Assembly: GCA_002371825.1 (NCBI GenBank)
Contig: DFHF01000013.1
Coordinates: 1 to 26,800, forward strand
Direction of reading: 5' to 3'
Length of the DNA: 26,800 bases
DNA from: Ruminococcus flavefaciens
GTDB taxonomy: Bacteria > Bacillota > Clostridia > Oscillospirales > Ruminococcaceae
The position numbers and the translations under genes were made by a program. The notes below the pieces were generated by a model that was given only the letters and a program-made list of their open reading frames with translations, was not told where the DNA came from and did no database searches. Of this stretch, positions 15,643-23,239 are shown piece by piece; positions within the stretch are counted from its first letter, which is position 1, and each line of letters starts with the position of its first letter.

Positions 15643-17364
15643 ATGTCAAAAAGGATAATATCGGCAGCTCTTGCTGTCACAGCTGCGGCCGTAGTGGGTG
15701 TATCGGCCACGGCAGCTGAAAAGGAGTACACCATGCAGGATCTCCGTGACCTGGGAGACGGACTTCTCGGCCGGGGCGGGATCAGCAGCAGATTTGATCT
15801 GGATAACGACGGAAAGGTGGACGGCTTCGATATGGTACTTATGAGGCAGGCTGTCTCCGAGACTATGGGTGAGCCCAGGGAATCGGTCGTATATGCCACA
15901 GATGAAAATGTCAATTACATAGGCAGAAATCTGTACAAGGACAATACCGCATGGCTCGTACAAAGCGGATCCGCAGTTGAGTTCAATGTAAATGCTCTCT
16001 CAGCAGAGGTCACTATCACAGGTGATTCCGGTATCAGCAACGGAAAGGACTATGCTCCCAGATTCGCAGTACTTGTTGACGACGAAGTGATACTTGACGA
16101 TGTTATGACAGAAAAGACAAGGACAATAAAGCTCTTCAGCGGCACTGAGACAAGAAATGCAAAGGTAAGGATAATGCACCTTTCTGAAGCAAATAACGGT
16201 ACGATAGGCGTTACCGGTATAAAGGTGGATTCTGCTTATGCAAGACCGGTGGAGCCGACTCCGGAGAAGGATCTCCATATCGAATTTATCGGAGATTCCA
16301 TAACCTGCGCTTACGGAGTTGAGGGTGCCAATCAGAATGAAAATTTCAAGACTACCACTGAGAATTTCATGAAGTCATATGCTTATCTTACCGCAGATAA
16401 GCTGGACGCTGAATACAGTGCGGTCTGCTACAGCGGCTACGGAATTATTTCCGGATATACCTCAGGACCGAAGAATACGGATTCCCTGCTTCCCGATTAC
16501 TATGAGTATGTCGGAAAGCCGGCCGATTACCGTGTACCGTGGGACTTCTCTTCTGTCGCAAATGATGTTGTTGTGATAAATCTTGGCACCAACGATTCAA
16601 GCTATATAGACAGTGATTTTGAGGCACGTTCACCAGAGTTTACTGAGAAGTACGAGGATTTCCTTGAGGTTGTGAGAAAGAAGAATCCTGATTCTTATAT
16701 CATATGTACAGTAGGTACAATGGGAGCCGAAAAGGAGTATGCGCTTATAGAGGAGGCTGTTGCCAACTTCAAAAGAGCTACCGGAGACAAGCGTGTCAGC
16801 TGTTATAAGTCTGCAACGCACACTCAGGCTGACGGTTTCGGCTCTGACTGGCATCCCAGCGGGCTGACCCAGCAGAGAAGCGCCTATGTGCTGGCTGACA
16901 AGATTTGTCAGGCTCTCGGGATAGAGTCCGACCAGATAGGCCTTGATGTGGCAGCAGATGCAGTATATGAGATGAAGTGTGACGAGAAGGCAGGAGCAAA
17001 TGCGGCTTCTTATTTCTCAGATTTCAACAAGTCCTTCTGGATGAATACGGTCACAGGAGGCACTGAGGCAGATGATATCGAAGCAGTGATATCTCCTATA
17101 GGACTTAAAAAGGACGGCAAATATGTGCTTTCCTTCAAGTGCAAAGCACCTGAGGGCATGGAAGTGCCTGTGCTCATCAGGAGCAAGGACGGCAAGACAA
17201 AGTATTTCAGCGGAAGCATGAAGGGAACAGGAGAGGACGCTCTCTACAGCAAGGAGTTCACCTGCAGTGCAGCAGATGCTTCTGCGGAGATAGTGCTTCA
17301 GATAGGCGGAAAGGACTATTCCAACGTCACACTTTCCGAATTGAGACTTGAAAAGATAGGATAA
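15643..17364 (+). CDS. Secreted CE2-like carbohydrate esterase with partial dockerin domain
   Basis: A predicted extracellular SGNH-type deacetylase acting on acetylated plant polysaccharide. In the 573-aa product, a signal peptide covers about 1-25 (cleavage near ATAA/EK). Residues 28-73 carry one dockerin-type calcium loop (D52, D54, D56, G57, D63) preceded by a helix but without its own first loop. A beta-rich domain (about 81-205) precedes the catalytic domain, as in CE2 enzymes. Catalytic motifs are IGDSI with S219, GTND with N317, and DWH with D402 and H404. The C-terminal part (about 455-573) looks like a beta-sandwich binding module. AAAAGGGG precedes the ATG. Acetyl-xylan esterase is the best guess for activity; the substrate is inferred from the family only. 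Confidence 0.85.
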   Translation: MSKRIISAALAVTAAAVVGVSATAAEKEYTMQDLRDLGDGLLGRGGISSRFDLDNDGKVDGFDMVLMRQAVSETMGEPRESVVYATDENVNYIGRNLYKDNTAWLVQSGSAVEFNVNALSAEVTITGDSGISNGKDYAPRFAVLVDDEVILDDVMTEKTRTIKLFSGTETRNAKVRIMHLSEANNGTIGVTGIKVDSAYARPVEPTPEKDLHIEFIGDSITCAYGVEGANQNENFKTTTENFMKSYAYLTADKLDAEYSAVCYSGYGIISGYTSGPKNTDSLLPDYYEYVGKPADYRVPWDFSSVANDVVVINLGTNDSSYIDSDFEARSPEFTEKYEDFLEVVRKKNPDSYIICTVGTMGAEKEYALIEEAVANFKRATGDKRVSCYKSATHTQADGFGSDWHPSGLTQQRSAYVLADKICQALGIESDQIGLDVAADAVYEMKCDEKAGANAASYFSDFNKSFWMNTVTGGTEADDIEAVISPIGLKKDGKYVLSFKCKAPEGMEVPVLIRSKDGKTKYFSGSMKGTGEDALYSKEFTCSAADASAEIVLQIGGKDYSNVTLSELRLEKIG

Positions 17365-17376
17365 TGAGGTGTATAT

Positions 17377-18099
17377 ATGAGGTGTAAGACCTGCGGCAGC
17401 CAGCTCGGCGACAATGCTGAGTTCTGTCCAAACTGCGGAATAACGATACATCATTCTGCTGAAAGTGAGGCCCCTGTAAATATGGGAGTGCCTCAGGGAG
17501 CAGGATATATGAGGCAGGTGAAAGTCTCGCAGGAGCGTCTGCCGGCAGTGCAGGAGAGAGCTGAAAGACCTGTCAGAGGGCGGGCCGGACTCAGGGCGAT
17601 GTATTCTCTTACAGTAGTGCTTCTGCTTTTAGTATGCGGACTGGGTACAGTGTTTCTGAACATTCTCCGGCTGCATTATGAGAAAACTCCGGAGAAGGTC
17701 TATACCGGCATAAATTATTCAATGGGCTTCCGTTCACTGCTTGATATGGGAGCAGGAGAATTTTTTGACAGCCAGGATACTCTGTCAAATATAGCTTTTG
17801 TCACGGTATTTGTCATGCTGACAGCAGTGATAGCAATTGCTGTTACGGGAGCGGTAAGTGCATTCAGAAGGAAATTCTCAAAAGCGGCAAAGCTCATGGG
17901 AATAGGTTTTGTATGTCCACTGATATCATACATTATCAGCTTTATTGATGCGATCTATATAAGGAGCACATATCTGGACGACGGCTTTTCCTCAGATAAA
18001 TGTCACCTTGGAGCGGCACCGCTGATAATGATGATATTCTGTTCAGCAGCAGTATTCATCTCATTCCTTGCAGCAGACAGCATGGATAAGAAGAAGTGA
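17377..18099 (+). CDS. Zinc-ribbon membrane protein of unknown function
   Basis: The 240-aa protein starts with a compact zinc ribbon (C3, C6, C17, C20; CKTC and CPNC), then a linker rich in Gln, Arg and Pro (about 25-70). Four hydrophobic spans follow (about 73-95, 137-160, 173-193 and 213-233). Such N-terminal zinc ribbons on multi-span proteins are common in Clostridia and mostly uncharacterised. GAGGTG lies 6 nt before the ATG, and the gene starts 12 bp after the esterase, so the two probably share a transcript. I do not recognise a function, and a link with the esterase is not shown beyond proximity. Confidence 0.8.
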   Translation: MRCKTCGSQLGDNAEFCPNCGITIHHSAESEAPVNMGVPQGAGYMRQVKVSQERLPAVQERAERPVRGRAGLRAMYSLTVVLLLLVCGLGTVFLNILRLHYEKTPEKVYTGINYSMGFRSLLDMGAGEFFDSQDTLSNIAFVTVFVMLTAVIAIAVTGAVSAFRRKFSKAAKLMGIGFVCPLISYIISFIDAIYIRSTYLDDGFSSDKCHLGAAPLIMMIFCSAAVFISFLAADSMDKKK

Positions 18100-18137
18100 T
18101 CGAAAAACGGTCAGCAATAACAGCATACTTAACAAAA

Positions 18138-18165
18138 AATGCCTCTGTTCTATAACAGAGGCATT
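18138..18165 (-). terminator. Terminator of putP (possibly bidirectional)
   Basis: A perfect 12-bp stem (18138-18149 with 18154-18165) has a 4-nt loop. The A-run before it on the plus strand (18133-18139) becomes the T-tail for the minus-strand putP transcript. On the plus side only a weak T-rich tail follows, so termination of 17377-18099 is less certain. Confidence 0.82.
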
Positions 18166-18174
18166 CTGAGTTTA

Positions 18175-19713
18175 TCAGGCTCTTATTTCTTTATTGACCG
18201 AATCAAACTCCTCGGTCACTTCCTTTTCTGGAGCAGGAGTGAGCAGTGATACAGCGATTATGAATACAGTAGCAGTGATGAATGCAGGCAGGAGTTCATA
18301 TATTGCGAATGCTCCGCCAAGCTTGCTGATACCGAATTTCCATGCGAAGACCATAACGGCTCCGGAAATGAGACCGGCGATAGCGCCGTACTTATTGGAG
18401 CGTTTCCAGAACAGTGCAGTCAGCATTACGGGGCCAAATGTGGCTCCGAAGCCTGCCCAGGCGAAAGATACGACTCTGAATACAGAGCTGTCCTTGTCCC
18501 ATGCAAGGATAACACCGAGGATGGCGATAATAAGTAAAACTCCTCTTGCGACCATCATTGACTGTTTATCTGAGAGCTTTACTCCAAAAACTCCCTTGAG
18601 AATGTTTTCGGACATACTTGAAGAAGCTGCAAGGAGCTGAGAATCAGATGTAGACATAGTGCAGGCGAGGATACCGGCGAAAACAAGACCTGCAATAACA
18701 GCCAGTCCGGTATGGTGTTCGCTCATATACTGAGCCAGTTTGATGACCACTCTTTCAGAATCAGCAGCATCCAGCTGGTCTATCTTTCCGATAGCAGTGA
18801 GTTTATTTCCGATAAAGCCTATGAAAATAGCTATAGCCATAGAAATGACTACCCATACAGATGCGATGCGGCGGGAGGTCTTTATTTTATTTCTGTCCTC
18901 GATAGCCATGAAACGAAGGAGTATATGGGGCATACCGAAGTATCCCAGACCCCATGCAAGAAGTGAAGCGATAGTGAGTGCAGAATACTTATCTGAGCCG
19001 CCGGTCTCAGTATTGTGAATGTGTGAGAGGGAGAAGTAGCCGGAGATATCCTTGGCATTGTCAATTACATTATCGAAGCCGCCAGCTGAATTGATACCGA
19101 AAATAACAATGCTGATAAGAGCGAGTGTCATAACAATACTCTGTATCAGGTCAGTAAAGCTTGCGGCAAGGAATCCGCCGGTACAGGTATAAGCGATGAT
19201 TATGACAGCACTTATTATCATAGCAGCGTGGTAGTCCCAGCCGAAAAGGGAACTGAAAAGTTTTCCGCAGGCTGAGAATCCGGATGCAGTATAGGGTACG
19301 AAGAAAATGAGGATTATCAATGCTGTTATCCCCATCAGGATCTTTTTGCTGTCACGGTAGCGATTAGAAATAAAATCAGGGATGGTGATAGCACTGCATT
19401 TCTGTGAGTAAACTCTGAGTCGTTTAGCGACTATAAGCCAGTTGAGATATGTACCTATCGCAAGGCCGATAGCCGTCCAGCCGGCTTCAGCACCGCCGGT
19501 GAGGTAAGCAACTCCGGGTAGACCCATCAGCAGCCAACTGCTCATATCAGAGGCTTCAGCGCTCATGGCAGTAACGATAGGGCCAAGTTTTCGGCCTCCC
19601 AGATAAAAGTCACCGACACTGGAATTCTTTTTTGAGAATACGGCGCCGATGACGACCATCATACCCATATAGGCGAGGATAGTGATCATAATAATGATGT
19701 CAGATGTGTTCAT
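18175..19713 (-). CDS. putP: Sodium/proline symporter PutP
   Basis: A cytoplasmic-membrane symporter of the sodium/solute family that imports proline with sodium, for use as osmoprotectant or nutrient. The 512-aa product is close to the E. coli length (502). The signature SAEASDMSSWLLMGLPG (51-67) holds D56, matching the essential sodium-binding D55 of E. coli PutP. About 12-13 membrane spans are visible, and the C-terminal tail is short and acidic. ATG at 19713 follows AGGAG by 7 nt. The gene has its own promoter (19755-19783) and terminator. Substrate assignment rests on family resemblance. Confidence 0.92.
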   Translation of the reverse strand: MNTSDIIIMITILAYMGMMVVIGAVFSKKNSSVGDFYLGGRKLGPIVTAMSAEASDMSSWLLMGLPGVAYLTGGAEAGWTAIGLAIGTYLNWLIVAKRLRVYSQKCSAITIPDFISNRYRDSKKILMGITALIILIFFVPYTASGFSACGKLFSSLFGWDYHAAMIISAVIIIAYTCTGGFLAASFTDLIQSIVMTLALISIVIFGINSAGGFDNVIDNAKDISGYFSLSHIHNTETGGSDKYSALTIASLLAWGLGYFGMPHILLRFMAIEDRNKIKTSRRIASVWVVISMAIAIFIGFIGNKLTAIGKIDQLDAADSERVVIKLAQYMSEHHTGLAVIAGLVFAGILACTMSTSDSQLLAASSSMSENILKGVFGVKLSDKQSMMVARGVLLIIAILGVILAWDKDSSVFRVVSFAWAGFGATFGPVMLTALFWKRSNKYGAIAGLISGAVMVFAWKFGISKLGGAFAIYELLPAFITATVFIIAVSLLTPAPEKEVTEEFDSVNKEIRA

Positions 19714-19754
19714 GTCATAACTCCTTTGTATTGTAATTGCAGCAATATAATATA

Positions 19755-19783
19755 ATTATACCTGTTTACAGCGATCAAGTCAA
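19755..19783 (-). promoter_or_regulatory. putP promoter
   Basis: On the minus strand, TTGACT (19778-19783) and TATAAT (19755-19760) are separated by 17 bp. Confidence 0.87.
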
Positions 19784-19834
19784 TGGCAGAACTTATAGAT
19801 TTATAGGTGCTTTTTCATGCGCTTTACACAAAAA

Positions 19835-19857
19835 AACTGCCGCATTAAGCGGCAGTT
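19835..19857 (-). terminator. Terminator of the cyclophilin operon
   Basis: A perfect 9-bp stem (19835-19843 with 19849-19857) has a 5-nt loop. The run of A before it (19830-19836) gives a T-tail in the minus direction, right after the cyclophilin stop. Confidence 0.88.
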
Positions 19858-19866
19858 GAAAGCTTA

Positions 19867-20337
19867 TTATTCTATTGTGACCTTTTTCATTACCTGAGGA
19901 GTAATGGGCTTGTCTCTGAAATCTGTTTCTGCTGCAGCGATCTCGTCGACAACATCCATGCCCTCGACAACCTTACCGAAGGCAGCGTATTCGCCGTCAA
20001 GGTGGGGAGCGTCCTTATGCATGATGAAGAACTGAGAGCCAGCGGAATCCTTCATCATGGAGCGGGCCATTGAGATGACACCTCTTGTATGCTTGAGGTC
20101 GTTCTTTACACCGTTTGAAGCGAATTCACCCTTGATGTGCCAGCCGGGGCCGCCGGTACCTGTACCCTGAGGGCAGCCGCCCTGTATCATGAATCCGGGG
20201 ATAACTCTGTGGAAGATAAGTCCGTCATAGAAGCCTGATCTTACCAGCTTTTCAAAGTTTTCGCAAGAGATAGGAGCAATATCGGGATAGAGCTCTATCT
20301 TTATTTTTTTTCCGTTTTCCATTTCGATTACAACCAT
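19867..20337 (-). CDS. Peptidyl-prolyl cis-trans isomerase, cyclophilin type
   Basis: Catalyses proline isomerisation to help folding. The 156-aa product is a single compact cyclophilin domain with no signal peptide, so it is cytoplasmic. Seen: NFEKLVRSGFYDGLIFHRVIPGFMIQGG-type core, with catalytic R44 in FHRVI (42-46), GSQFFI and HLDGEYAAFGKVVEGMDVV. The ATG at 20337 follows GGAGG. It lies 13 bp after the membrane-anchored protein at 20351-20746 and shares its promoter. PpiB is the likely ortholog group. Confidence 0.95.
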   Translation of the reverse strand: MVVIEMENGKKIKIELYPDIAPISCENFEKLVRSGFYDGLIFHRVIPGFMIQGGCPQGTGTGGPGWHIKGEFASNGVKNDLKHTRGVISMARSMMKDSAGSQFFIMHKDAPHLDGEYAAFGKVVEGMDVVDEIAAAETDFRDKPITPQVMKKVTIE

Positions 20338-20350
20338 AATGATTCCTCCG

Positions 20351-20746
20351 TTAATTGATTTCTATGTGTACGGACGTAGGCGGCTGTTTACCGCTTTCGT
20401 CAAGAAAACCGTATGGGTCTAAATAGCTTGGATGCTCACTTTCCCACATTTCGTCAAGCCTTGATTTGGTAGTAGCGGGAGTATCGTCAATAACTTCGTC
20501 GGCACCTGGGGTAGGATCTTCCTCCGTAGGCGGGACTGTCTCCTGAGGAGGCTGCGGTGTCTGTACCGGAGCTGCGGTCGGTGCAGCAGTCGTTACGTTC
20601 TCAGTCAGCAGACCAACTGGAGCAGACGATTTGCGGTTTTTCTCATTGGTTTCATTTATGCTTCTTGCACATGATCTTCCGGCAAGAAGGATCAGAATAG
20701 CGGCTATAACAGCGATCAGCAGCCCTAAAGCTCTTCTGCTTTCCAT
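20351..20746 (-). CDS. Membrane-anchored Pro/Thr-rich protein of unknown function
   Basis: The 131-aa protein has one N-terminal membrane segment (about 7-23) after a basic start, then a stalk rich in Pro, Thr, Ala and Glu (about 48-92), and a short C-terminal part (about 93-131) without a known motif. A Cys at 26 follows the membrane segment, but its context (GRSC) is a poor lipobox. AAGGAG is 7 nt before the ATG. The orientation of the anchor suggests the stalk is outside the cell. First gene of a two-gene operon with the cyclophilin. Not recognised. Confidence 0.75.
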   Translation of the reverse strand: MESRRALGLLIAVIAAILILLAGRSCARSINETNEKNRKSSAPVGLLTENVTTAAPTAAPVQTPQPPQETVPPTEEDPTPGADEVIDDTPATTKSRLDEMWESEHPSYLDPYGFLDESGKQPPTSVHIEIN

Positions 20747-20860
20747 AAAAACACTCCTTCCGGGGCAAAGCTCCGATAGATTGATAGAGGCAGCACCGCA
20801 TAAGACATCTGTGGACTGCGTATCTGATACACAAAACGTGACAGCAGTATTGCTTTAACT

Positions 20861-20889
20861 ATTATACTTTTTTTTCGTTAACTTGTCAA
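20861..20889 (-). promoter_or_regulatory. Promoter of the cyclophilin operon
   Basis: On the minus strand, TTGACA (20884-20889) and TATAAT (20861-20866) are separated by 17 bp. The leader is about 110 nt, longer than its neighbours, with no clear riboswitch fold. Confidence 0.88.
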
Positions 20890-20941
20890 GTAGGAGGAAG
20901 GCTGTATATATCCCATGGGATTGACAGGTTTCAGAGTTTTT

Positions 20942-20967
20942 TCAGTAAAAGGTTGCATTTTTACTGA
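20942..20967. promoter_or_regulatory. Inverted repeat straddling the antiporter -35 box (candidate operator)
   Basis: TCAGTAAAA (20942-20950) and TTTTACTGA (20959-20967) form a perfect 9-bp inverted repeat. The 8-bp spacer contains the -35 hexamer of the downstream promoter. The placement is typical of a repressor site; no regulator gene is adjacent. Confidence 0.55.
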
Positions 20968-20981
20968 GGGAGTGATATAAT
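20953..20981 (+). promoter_or_regulatory. Promoter of the antiporter-patatin operon
   Basis: TTGCAT (20953-20958) and TATAAT (20976-20981) are separated by 17 bp, about 35 bp before the start codon. The -35 box lies in the middle of the inverted repeat at 20942-20967. Confidence 0.75.
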
Positions 20982-21016
20982 ATTATGCGGAAAATATTAA
21001 GAAAGAAAGTGTTAAC

Positions 21017-22219
21017 ATGGACAGGATAGCATTTTTCAGAGATCTTGCTATCATAATCGTATCCGCAAAGATATGCGGACTTCTCGCACAAAAACTCAAG
21101 GCACCACAGGTAGTCGGTGAGATACTTGCCGGACTATTCATAGGCCCCGCTTGCTTTGGCATCGTCGGTAATTCAGATTATCTTTCACTGCTGGCTGAAA
21201 TAGGTGTAGTTATGCTGATGTTTGGCGCAGGCCTTGAAACAGACCTGAAGGAGCTTATGAAGACCGGACCGAAAGCGCTGATAATCGCCTGTGTGGGAGT
21301 ATTCGTGCCGCTGCTGGGAGGAACACTGCTGTACAGCTGTTTCTACGGTTTCCACAAGGTCGGGACTGACGAATTCTACAGGGCAGTATTTATAGGAACG
21401 ATAATGACAGCCACATCAGTTGGAATAACGGTCCAGACTCTGAAAGAGTTGGGAAGACTGAAGGGGACTATAGGTACGCTTATAATGAGTTCAGCGATAA
21501 TCGATGATATCATAGGAATTATCGTGCTCACATTTGTTATAGGCTTCAAGAATCCCGATTCAAAGCCTGTGGATGTGGTCATCCACACAGGATTATTCAT
21601 AGTTTTCAGCTTCGGAGTTGGCTTCCTGACCTACTATATATTCAAGTTTATAGACAAAAGACATCCACATCAGAGAAGAATACCAATACTCGGACTTGCT
21701 CTGTGTATGTTCCTTGCCTTTGCGGCAGAGGAGTATTTCGGCATCGCTGATATCACAGGAGCATATGTTGCAGGACTTATCCTGTGCAGCCTTAAGGATT
21801 CTGAGTATATCGCCCGTAAGGTGGACATAAATTCCTACATGATATTTGGTCCTGTATTCTTTGCCAGCATAGGACTCAATACTACATTTGACGGCTTTAC
21901 CGCAGAGCTGCTTATATTCTCACTGGGATTCGTACTTGTGGCTCTTCTTACAAAGATCATAGGCTGCGGACTTACAGCAAAGATAATGCGTTTTGGCTTT
22001 AAGGACAGCCTGAAAGTCGGTGTAGGAATGATGACGAGAGGCGAGGTTGCTCTTATAGTAGCCAAAAAGGGACTCTCTGTGGAAATGCTTGACCCTAAAT
22101 ATTTTGCATCTGTGATTCTGCTGATAATCGTGTCATCGATATTGACACCAATAATACTGAAACTCCTCTACAGGGGAGAAGCTCAGGAGGCAGAGCAGAC
22201 AGCACCAGCCGTGCAGTAA
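21017..22219 (+). CDS. Cation/proton antiporter, CPA2 family (NapA-type)
   Basis: A membrane protein predicted to exchange Na+ or K+ for protons. The 400-aa product has about 12 membrane spans and the family regions VVGEILAGLFIGP (32-44) and LMFGAGLETDL (67-77). The ion-binding pair is DD (D163, D164, in SSAIIDDIIGI), as in electrogenic NapA/NhaA-type antiporters, whereas KefB/KefC carry QD. No C-terminal TrkA-N or KTN domain is attached, so it is not a full-length Kef system. The ribosome binding site is weak (AAGAAAG). The patatin-like gene follows after 27 bp. The ion is not determined by the sequence. Confidence 0.88.
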   Translation: MDRIAFFRDLAIIIVSAKICGLLAQKLKAPQVVGEILAGLFIGPACFGIVGNSDYLSLLAEIGVVMLMFGAGLETDLKELMKTGPKALIIACVGVFVPLLGGTLLYSCFYGFHKVGTDEFYRAVFIGTIMTATSVGITVQTLKELGRLKGTIGTLIMSSAIIDDIIGIIVLTFVIGFKNPDSKPVDVVIHTGLFIVFSFGVGFLTYYIFKFIDKRHPHQRRIPILGLALCMFLAFAAEEYFGIADITGAYVAGLILCSLKDSEYIARKVDINSYMIFGPVFFASIGLNTTFDGFTAELLIFSLGFVLVALLTKIIGCGLTAKIMRFGFKDSLKVGVGMMTRGEVALIVAKKGLSVEMLDPKYFASVILLIIVSSILTPIILKLLYRGEAQEAEQTAPAVQ

Positions 22220-22246
22220 GGCTGAGATGATTCCGGAGGAAAAATA

Positions 22247-23098
22247 ATGAAATACGGTATAGTACTTGAAGGCGGAGCAATGCGTGGACTTTTTACAGCA
22301 GGTGTTACTGATGTGCTGATGGAGGAGGGGATAACCTTCGACGGTGCAGTAGGAGTTTCCGCCGGAGCAGCATTCGGATGTAACATAAAATCAAATCAGC
22401 CCGGCAGAGCAGTGCGGTATAATCTCCGTTTCTGCAATGACAAGCGCTATTGCAGCAAACGTTCACTGATAAAGACCGGAGACCTCTTCAATGCGGAATT
22501 CTGCTATCATACAGTTCCTGAGAAGCTTGATCTGTTTGATTTCAAGGCATATGAGACCTCAAAAATGGAGTTCTATATAGTCTGCACTGATGTTCTTACC
22601 GGCAAGCCGGTATATCACCGCAGTTCAAAAATGGACCGCAGCGGACTTGAGTGGCTGAGAGCTTCTGCTTCACTGCCTCTTGTATCGAGGATAGTTGAAG
22701 CCGACGGGAGAAAGCTCCTTGACGGAGGCATTTCCGACTCTATCCCGCTGAGATTCATGGAATCAGTAGGATATGAGAAAAATATAGTTGTACTGACTCA
22801 GCCAAGGGACTACCGCAAGAAAAAAACAGGTTCACTGCCGCTGGTCAGGGCTGCAATGCATAAGTATCCTGAACTTGTAAAGGCTGTGGCGCACAGGCAC
22901 GAGATGTACAATTCAGAGCTGGAATACATCAGAAAGTCTGAAAGCGAGGGCAGGGCATTTGTCATTGCTCCGGAGGAGAAGCTGCCTGTCAAGCGTGTCG
23001 AGCATGACCCGGAGAAGCTTCTGGAGGCTTATCGCATGGGAAGGATGACAGTCAAAAAGCAGCTGCCGGAGATAAAGGCATTTCTTTGTATTGAATAA
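22247..23098 (+). CDS. Patatin-like phospholipase
   Basis: A cytoplasmic lipid acyl hydrolase of the patatin family with a Ser-Asp dyad. The 283-aa product has the oxyanion motif EGGAMRG (8-14), the nucleophile elbow GVSAG (36-40, S38) and the catalytic DGG (D159-G161). There is no signal peptide or membrane span. It resembles the bacterial YjjU group. GGAGG precedes the ATG by 8 nt. It is the second gene of the antiporter operon and is followed at once by a terminator. The lipid substrate, and any tie to the antiporter, are unknown. Confidence 0.9.
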   Translation: MKYGIVLEGGAMRGLFTAGVTDVLMEEGITFDGAVGVSAGAAFGCNIKSNQPGRAVRYNLRFCNDKRYCSKRSLIKTGDLFNAEFCYHTVPEKLDLFDFKAYETSKMEFYIVCTDVLTGKPVYHRSSKMDRSGLEWLRASASLPLVSRIVEADGRKLLDGGISDSIPLRFMESVGYEKNIVVLTQPRDYRKKKTGSLPLVRAAMHKYPELVKAVAHRHEMYNSELEYIRKSESEGRAFVIAPEEKLPVKRVEHDPEKLLEAYRMGRMTVKKQLPEIKAFLCIE

Positions 23099-23100
23099 TG

Positions 23101-23130
23101 GAAAAGGGCTTCCGCAGGGGAAGCCTTTTC
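23101..23130 (+). terminator. Terminator of the antiporter-patatin operon
   Basis: GAAAAGG (23101-23107) plus CTTCC (23109-23113) pair with GGAAG (23119-23123) plus CCTTTTC (23124-23130), with one bulged G. The T-run is inside the stem end, so the tail is short. It lies 2 bp after the stop codon. Confidence 0.7.
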
Positions 23131-23185
23131 ACATATCTGTCACATTGTTTTCAGCTTCTGCTGATGTAAAGTGTTGACAGATGTG
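23130..23185. promoter_or_regulatory. Inverted repeat and candidate promoter upstream of the P-type ATPase
   Basis: ATCTGTCA (23135-23142) and TGACAGAT (23175-23182) form a perfect 8-bp inverted repeat; CAGC/GCTG (23152-23155, 23160-23163) add an inner stem. A consensus TTGACA (23174-23179) overlaps the right arm. The nearby TATAAT (23187-23192) is only 7 bp away; TATATC at 23196-23201, 16 bp away, is the better-spaced -10. The promoter call is therefore uncertain. Confidence 0.4.
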
Positions 23186-23239
23186 GTATAATAATTATAT
23201 CTGTTTAATGATAAGGGAATTGTGAGGTAATAATAACTG

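Noticed and set aside
23174..23192. TTGACA followed by TATAAT before the P-type ATPase
   Set aside because: Only 7 bp separate them, so they cannot work together as one promoter.
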